The notes under the pieces: model-generated
What the model was told of the DNA's origin: nothing
The model's input: the letters and a program-made list of their open reading frames with translations, nothing else
The model's database searches: none
Made by a program: the position numbers and the translations under genes
Source of the DNA: Gemmatales bacterium
Lineage (GTDB): Bacteria > Planctomycetota > Planctomycetia > Gemmatales > HRBIN36
Length of the DNA stretch: 49,421 nt
Assembly: GCA_025060195.1 (NCBI GenBank)
Contig: JANXCQ010000030.1
Location: 1 to 49,421, forward strand
Direction of reading: 5' to 3'
Shown here: positions 44,536-49,421 of the stretch, piece by piece
Layout of the letters: each line of letters opens with the position of its first letter
Numbering within the stretch: position 1 is the first letter of the stretch

Positions 44536-45490
44536 TCAAATTTCCGAATATAGCCACCTATCTGCTTGCAAGTTAGCAAATGCGGGACTTAATTCTCTCA
44601 GCAATTCGAAACCCAAGCGACTGCGCTCTTTATTGCTGGCGCTTTCCCAGTAGCGGCCTCCAGTGCGTTCGCTGACACTTTTGACCTGAGCTACCTTGTC
44701 GTGCGAGGAAACGAGTAACCAACGCATATGTATCATCTGGCGATCGTCGGGTTCAAGCGCCTCAGCGGGATCGATCGCTCCGTGCAACTGATGCTATGCC
44801 AGACAACGTTTAGCACGCCTGTCCCTCTGCCTGGGCGTCAAATCCTGCGGTACGTGAATCTTGGCCTCGCCTACTTTTTACTTGTCGAAGTACTTCCTGG
44901 CCTCGGTATTTTGAAGCCGACCAACGCAACTGATAGCCCGCAACTGCAAGACGGTGAGCCGTCCAGGCAAAATAAGACGCACCCTCAATCAATTCTTTCC
45001 ACACTCGCAGCGCCGCCTCCTAAAGCACGTCTAACCCACTGTAGGCCACATCGCGCCGTCAAGAAACATCCGCCAGCTTTCGCCTGGAAACTGCCCGACA
45101 AGTATCCCATGAATGTCTCCATAACGCGTCGAGCCCCGTGGCTGAAAATGTGTCCGCAAATGGTCAAGGTCTTCGGGAGGTAGTTTTTCTACGCTCACGG
45201 TCCACCTTCGCCGACCCATCGCAATTTTATTTCAGACGCCAGTATGAGTTTCAACGTCATCGACAAAGCATTCGCTCAGTCCTCGCGAAAGGTTTGTCCC
45301 ACCGCCTGAGAGCTGCCGGTCGGGTCGCGGCGACCGCGAGGCAAAGTGTACGTACGCCCTTGTGCTTTGACGAAAACCGTGCCAGACATACGCACCCCGT
45401 CTCGGCTGAGCTAAACCGATGGCGAATAACTTCGCTAACGGCGACGCGAAGGGCATCGCCTAGCGGATTATATAACTCCACTCAGGGAGT
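44536..45490 (-). pseudogene. Decayed minus-strand gene of unknown family
   Basis: Protein-like stretches appear in turn in different frames of this strand, going right to left. They are MELYNPLGDALRVAVSEVIRH (from 45481), then MSGTVFVKAQGRTYTLPRGR (about 45280-45400), then VSVEKLPPEDLDHLRTH followed by GDIHGILVGQFPGESWRMF (45031-45200). Next come WKELIEGASYFAWTAHRLAVAG (about 44900-45004) and RWLLVSSHDKVAQVKSVSERTGG ending in DRWLYSEI with a stop at 44536. No single frame spans the region and several stops intervene, which fits a former gene of 250-300 codons with four or more indels. I do not recognise the family. Two neighbouring genes could have decayed instead of one. Confidence 0.4.
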
Positions 45491-45597
45491 TGGTTCGTCT
45501 TAAACGTGGGGAACGCTGTATGAAAAACGCCGCGAATAGAACGATTCTGGCACGAATCAGCGGATTCATTAGTCCGCAAATCAGGAGGTCTATCGCC

Positions 45598-46863
45598 ATG
45601 TCCAAGTCCATGTACGCACCAGCCGCGGCAGTAATCGGGATCACTGGCCTTCTGGCCTTGAGCGTTATGCTCATGCCGCCCATGTCAGCGGGTAAGGCGC
45701 GGGCCCAGCAGGGAGCAGACGACGCACAAGCCAAGGCCGACTTGCCTGCCGTCGTTCAGGGTAACACTGAGTTTGCTTTCGCTCTCTACAGCCAGGTTCG
45801 CGGGGAAAAGGGCAATCTGTTTCTGTCGCCTTACAGCATTTCGACGGCCCTGGCGATGACCTCGTCGGGGGCAGACGGCAACACGCTGAGCCAGATGGAA
45901 AAGGCGCTCCGCTTCCCCGTGGGGCAAGCGCGCCTGCATCCTGCCTTTGGTCTGCTTTTGAAACAGACGCGGTCAGGCAAAGGCTATCAGCTGCACGTGG
46001 CCAACGCCTTGTGGTGCCAGACGGGAGTACCGTTTCGCGAAGACTTTCTCAGCATCAACGAGAAATACTACGACGCTAAGCCAACGGGAGTGGATTTTGC
46101 CGCCAGTCCTGAGCAAGCACGGCTCACGATCAATGCCTGGGTGGAAAAACAGACTCAGGAAAAGATCAAGGATTTGCTCAAGCCTGGGGTGATAAGTGCT
46201 TTGACGCGCCTGGTGCTCACCAACGCCATCTATTTCAAAGGAGATTGGGCCAGAAAGTTCGATCCCAAGCAAACCCGCGACGAACCATTCTGGCTCAACC
46301 CCACCACGCAAGTCAAAGTGCCCATGATGCGTCAAACCGGCGAGTTCCCTTATCTGGTGCAAGGAGACTTCCAGGCGCTCGAACTGCCATATGCGGGCGA
46401 AGAAATCTCGATGGTCATTCTTGTGCCCACGAAAGCCGACGGCTTAGCGGAGTTGGAGAAATCACTCACCACGGAAAAATTCCACGAGGTACTGAAAAAG
46501 CTGCACCCTACGCCCGGGCTCGAAGTAGCGGTACCACGCTTCAAAGTCACCGCGGAGTTTAACCTCAACCAGGCGCTGAGCAATCTGGGAATGATCGATG
46601 CTTTCGACGACAGGAAAGCGGATTTCAGCCGCATCAGTCCTGTGGCCAGGAAACAAGGCTGGCATATTACTGCCGTAGTTCACAAGGCGTTCGTCGAGGT
46701 CAATGAAGAGGGAACCGAAGCGGCGGCAGCTACCGGCGTGGTGATCGGTATTCGCTCCTTACCCCCGTCATTCCGTGCGGACCGCCCATTCTTTTTCCTC
46801 ATCCGCGACAAACGCACCAATAGCATCCTCTTCATGGGCCGGGTGGTTGATCCCCGCTCATAA
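45598..46863 (+). CDS. Serpin-family protease inhibitor (P1 Arg)
   Basis: The ATG at 45598 follows AGGAGG (45583-45588) with nine bases of spacing; the frame is open further upstream to 45490 without support. The 421-residue product has a signal peptide (about 8-36). A complete serpin core follows, with NTEFAFALYSQV, GNLFLSPYSISTALAMTSSGADGNT, LVLTNAIYFKGDWARKFDP, and the C-terminal DRPFFFLIRDKRTNSILFMGRVVDP. The reactive-centre loop aligns without gaps to alpha1-antitrypsin: hinge EEGTEAAAAT, P1 R386 and P1' S387. The small hinge residues predict an inhibitory serpin, and P1 Arg predicts trypsin-like targets. It is presumably exported and could protect the cell envelope against foreign or own proteases. 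Confidence 0.95.
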   Translation: MSKSMYAPAAAVIGITGLLALSVMLMPPMSAGKARAQQGADDAQAKADLPAVVQGNTEFAFALYSQVRGEKGNLFLSPYSISTALAMTSSGADGNTLSQMEKALRFPVGQARLHPAFGLLLKQTRSGKGYQLHVANALWCQTGVPFREDFLSINEKYYDAKPTGVDFAASPEQARLTINAWVEKQTQEKIKDLLKPGVISALTRLVLTNAIYFKGDWARKFDPKQTRDEPFWLNPTTQVKVPMMRQTGEFPYLVQGDFQALELPYAGEEISMVILVPTKADGLAELEKSLTTEKFHEVLKKLHPTPGLEVAVPRFKVTAEFNLNQALSNLGMIDAFDDRKADFSRISPVARKQGWHITAVVHKAFVEVNEEGTEAAAATGVVIGIRSLPPSFRADRPFFFLIRDKRTNSILFMGRVVDPRS

Positions 46864-46949
46864 CGTTCCATGTGCCGATTTGAAAGCGCCGTATTCTACC
46901 TGCCGACTAACGCCTCGGCATTGGACATGCTGTCCATGCTCCGGTCGGT

Positions 46950-47480
46950 TTAGCTCGGCGAATGCGGCTCCGACTGAATAGCTTTTCTGATGGCTTCGAC
47001 TAACTCGTCCACATTGGTCATGTCGTAGCGTACGAGGGTAATTTTGCGACCATCGCGGCAGCGAATGATGTAGCCCCGAACTGAGCCCAACAGTTTATCC
47101 ACGATTAGGATCGTCAAGTTTCTTAAAGTTTCTTACCTTGGCCACGAGGGGCTTAATTTCGACCACGTTTTCCACTGTCTCTTCAATTAGTTACGCGTCC
47201 AGAACCGACGCCCGCGGATAAATCTGCCATCGAACTCAAACCAGTGAAAATTGTCCCGTATCTGAAGGACAGGCAGAAAAATCGAGAAGGGTACGAAAAG
47301 GGCCAGTAAAGATATGGTGATGACATTTATTCCCACGAAAACAAGGAGTACTAGAGCAATCACCGCTGGCCCGAAAACTATAACGGGCGCGACGAATAGG
47401 TTTAGCAGTACCACTATGAGTCGCTGCCGACTTACGAGATAGGTGGCCACGTCATTCTTCGGATATTGGCTATTCGACAC
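46950..47480 (-). pseudogene. Frameshifted two-helix membrane protein with PH-like end
   Basis: The first frame (47480 to 47187) encodes SNSQYPKNDVATYLVSRQRL, two hydrophobic helices (VVLLNLFVAPVIVFGPAVIALVLLVF; INVITISLLALFVPFSIFL) and FHWFEFDGRFIRGRRFWTR, then stops. The next frame continues naturally with IEETVENVVEIKPLVAKVRNFKKLDDPNR (about 47187-47100). The first frame resumes with LLGSVRGYIIRCRDGRKITLVRYDMTNVDELVEAIRKAIQ and a stop at 46950. One missing base near 47187-47190 and one extra base near 47098 explain both changes. The joined product of about 175 residues would be an inner-membrane protein with a small PH-like cytoplasmic domain. It may be recently inactivated or carry sequence errors. 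Confidence 0.6.
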
Positions 47481-47582
47481 TGAAACTGAACCTTAGCCCA
47501 TCTTAAGCCGCACGCGGTCACGCAACCATCGCAAGACGATGGGCCGAGTGCCACGCTTCCCGCGGTAATCCTGCGAGGGTGT

Positions 47583-47930
47583 TCAGGAACGTTTGTCCGA
47601 TGAGCGAAGCTGGTAGTCTTCAGCCGCGTTATTGTCGGCCGCTTGCTGGTCTGCGAGATCGCCTTTGCGAGGGGCCGCCTGTTCGGCACCTGCTGGGTCA
47701 ATCCCATCGGTCTGTTCAGGAAAGCTTTCTGAGGCTTGCTCGTGCTTTTTGAAGAGAAGATCCCAAAGGAAGTTGCCCGCAAACGCTCCGCCGATGATGG
47801 CCAAGACGATGATTTTAGTACGGGGATTGCCATCGCGTTTCTCGATATTCATGAAGACAAACACGGCGGCTAATCCGCCGAGGGCAAGTGCACCGAGGAT
47901 GCCACCCGGATTGAGCACGATGTTCTTCAT
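47583..47930 (-). CDS. Small two-helix membrane protein
   Basis: The 115-residue product has two hydrophobic helices (about 10-27, GILGALALGGLAAVFVFM; and 39-57, KIIVLAIIGGAFAGNFLWDLL). A charged, Ala/Asp/Glu/Gln-rich tail of about 50 residues follows (for example QASESFPEQTDGIDPAGAEQAA). No family recognised. The ATG at 47930 opens a compact frame with the same codon style as its neighbours. It lies between two genes on the same strand, but with gaps over 90 bp on either side, so a joint transcript is uncertain. Confidence 0.6.
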   Translation of the reverse strand: MKNIVLNPGGILGALALGGLAAVFVFMNIEKRDGNPRTKIIVLAIIGGAFAGNFLWDLLFKKHEQASESFPEQTDGIDPAGAEQAAPRKGDLADQQAADNNAAEDYQLRSSDKRS

Positions 47931-48113
47931 GGCCGCCTTCCTGTTCGTGAATCCACACTCTTATGACCGACCCTGGCTAAGCCGGACGACTTTGCGACGT
48001 GCGACTGCCGTTTGTTGAGCTATTAGTTCGTCGGTCTAACGTCCAGCGTTCCAGTTAGCCGTGATCTTCACCTGAAACTGCCCTTGCTATGCTCGGCGTC
48101 GTTCCGGGTCGGA

Positions 48114-48620
48114 TTATAGTCCCCGCGGATGGTCGACAGGAACAACACGAAAAATGCGCTTGGTATGATATTCATTACACTCGTGCTGGAACGCATCACC
48201 GGCCTCGCCTGTCGCCGGGTCCAGAATCATTTGTCGGTGCAAGATTACGATGTGCGAACCCACCAGCCAACCACGTTCATCAGGCTCGCCCAGTAATTTC
48301 TCAGGCTCAGTGGTCGTGTAATAGCTCAGGGTAAATAAGTCGTCATAGGCTACTAATTCCGCCATATAGTGCTTGAGCTTCCGTATATCCGTGGGGCAGT
48401 AGGCGAGTTTCATGCCAGCTTCGCGTAATGCCTCCGACCACGAGACGGGGTCTTGGGTGTTGATCTTCTCCATGAACTTGTCCGGCGAATCTCCCGTTAG
48501 CATGGCCAACACCGTGGCGACGCAATGGGGACCATGTTGTCGGATAACCCTAAAGGTTTTGTCGCGGAAAAACGCTTCGTTGTCCTGTGGCCAAAGCCGA
48601 CATGCGATGTCGTAGGGCAT
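48114..48620 (-). CDS. Papain-like/C39-type cysteine peptidase-fold protein
   Basis: The start is placed at the ATG at 48620, preceded by GAGAGA, rather than the TTG at 48638. The 168-residue product has a candidate catalytic triad: C33 in RQHGPHC33VATVLAMLTG, H123 in LVGSH123IVILH, and D134 in RQMILD134PATGE. This resembles the C39/papain-like fold of bacteriocin-processing and other cysteine peptidases, in which Cys follows a Gly-Pro turn and His precedes a beta strand. It has no transmembrane segment and no signal peptide, so it is probably cytoplasmic. Neither substrate nor partner is known. Confidence 0.68.
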   Translation of the reverse strand: MPYDIACRLWPQDNEAFFRDKTFRVIRQHGPHCVATVLAMLTGDSPDKFMEKINTQDPVSWSEALREAGMKLAYCPTDIRKLKHYMAELVAYDDLFTLSYYTTTEPEKLLGEPDERGWLVGSHIVILHRQMILDPATGEAGDAFQHECNEYHTKRIFRVVPVDHPRGL

Positions 48621-48849
48621 GCTTGTTCTCTCGGCCAAACCGACTTGCTTTGACCCTCGATGAAGGAAGCTTGCGATTCCTAGCTATGGAAACTACACGT
48701 TCGGGCATTGCCGGTTGCGTTGGACATTGTAGTGGTTTACATCGCGCACGCCTTACTTATACGCGCCGCAGTCATGACAGTTGTGCGTATCCAAGGCGCG
48801 CAGCAACAGTTTGCGCCTCGGACGTCGCACAATACGCTAGGAGACAGTT

Positions 48850-49421
48850 TCAGGCATGTGCTGGGGCATACTTGGCCCACATGGATTTGACGAAAGCCAA
48901 GCCTTGTGTGTACACCTCTTCCGGCGAACTGAAGAGATCGCGCCAGATTTTGGTCGCCGCGGCTAACGCGGGCAAGGCTCGGCCGAACGCTTCGATGGTG
49001 AGCCAACCGTCATAGCCGATTTGCCGTAATGTGCGGAACGTATCATCCCAGTGGACGTGCCCCGAACCAGGGGTGCCTCGGTCGTTTTCACTGATGTGTA
49101 CGTGGATCAGGATGTCGCGAATACTGGCGATGGTCTGAGCGATATTCTTCTCCTCAATGTTAGCATGGAAGGTGTCGTACATCATGCGGAACGCGGGGTG
49201 ATTCACGCGCTCGACCAACTGCTTCGCTTCCGCCGCCGTGGTGAGAAAGTAACACTCGAAACGGTTGAGGTACTCAATAGCTAAGCGGATACCTGCGCGT
49301 TGCGCTTCGTCGGCAACCTGACGCAGCACTTCGACGGCCCGCTGCTTTTCGTCTTCGGTCGGCCCCGTGCCACTAACGACGCCTACCGGGGAATGAAACG
49401 GCCCGCATAACAACTCGGCAC
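48850..49421 (-). CDS. Sugar isomerase/epimerase (D-psicose/tagatose 3-epimerase-like), N-terminus beyond window
   Basis: The frame is open to the right edge, so about 190 C-terminal residues are visible. The apparent start at 49413 is internal. The TIM-barrel sequence contains the metal-site residues of DTE-like epimerases: the first Glu in RLAIEYLNRFE, MYDTFHANIEE (Asp/His), HVHISENDRGTPGSGHVHWD (His/Arg) and a final Glu in WLTIEAFGR. Such enzymes epimerise ketohexoses at C3 or isomerise related sugars using Mn or Co. Substrate is unknown. Confidence 0.87.
   Translation of the reverse strand, partial: AELLCGPFHSPVGVVSGTGPTEDEKQRAVEVLRQVADEAQRAGIRLAIEYLNRFECYFLTTAAEAKQLVERVNHPAFRMMYDTFHANIEEKNIAQTIASIRDILIHVHISENDRGTPGSGHVHWDDTFRTLRQIGYDGWLTIEAFGRALPALAAATKIWRDLFSSPEEVYTQGLAFVKSMWAKYAPAHA

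Noticed and set aside
1..49421. CRISPR array, transposon or prophage
   Set aside because: No regularly spaced repeats, transposase, integrase or phage structural gene were seen.

Overview
The window looks like chromosomal DNA of a planctomycete, probably a Gemmatales-type lineage. This is inferred from gene content: two prepilin-leader/DUF1559-type proteins (16012-16587 and 20010-21038), a DUF1080 sugar-hydrolase-like protein, an HzsA-like beta-propeller/haem/HEAT protein, a redoxin-cytochrome-copper monooxygenase fusion, Gly/Pro-rich secreted or membrane proteins, and mostly short transcription units on both strands. Intact genes are moderately GC-rich. Shine-Dalgarno sites are visible before many starts, and I used them to choose starts.

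Layout. 1-198: end of a calcium-binding-repeat protein. 347-2992 (-): YyaL/DUF255 thioredoxin-fold protein and a coupled small membrane protein. 3003-7248: AT-richer accessory island with an LRAT-like protein, an ADP-ribosylglycohydrolase gene broken by three single-base insertions, and two small hypothetical ORFs. 7249-16587: smc (-) divergent from a helical-repeat/FHA gene (+), a secreted HEAT-repeat gene, a TIGR00300 (LOR/SDH, ornithine cyclodeaminase-like) gene and a pseudopilin-like gene. 16638-19503: Gly/Pro-rich membrane protein, a hairpin terminator, a RidA-like gene and an FGGY kinase. 20010-24189 (-): rimO-pgsA followed by DUF4198-DUF1559. 24310-28550 (-): C45 Ntn-hydrolase, APC permease, DUF1080 protein. 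28803-33074 (+): giant HzsA-like protein. 33526-39485 (+): FliA/WhiG-type sigma factor, two small secreted proteins, ribonuclease Y, and pyruvate/2-oxoacid dehydrogenase E1 alpha and beta. 39497-39945 (-): rpsR and tRNA-Asp. 39997-41934 (-): redoxin/cytochrome c/PHM-like fusion. 43063-46863 (+): CapA-like protein and a serpin, with a decayed minus-strand gene between them. 46950-49421 (-): a frameshifted membrane protein, a small membrane protein, a C39-like peptidase and a partial sugar isomerase/epimerase.

Housekeeping functions (chromosome condensation, ribosome and ribosome modification, phospholipid head-group synthesis, mRNA turnover, central carbon oxidation) are interspersed with extracytoplasmic functions: haem and copper redox chemistry, sugar hydrolysis, a protease inhibitor and Ntn hydrolases. 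I found no CRISPR array, transposase, integrase or obvious prophage. The least ordinary items are the HzsA-like c-haem/HEAT protein, the three-module copper monooxygenase, the serpin with an Arg-Ser scissile bond, the LRAT-like/ADP-ribosylglycohydrolase pair, and three loci where coding sequence is broken by indels.
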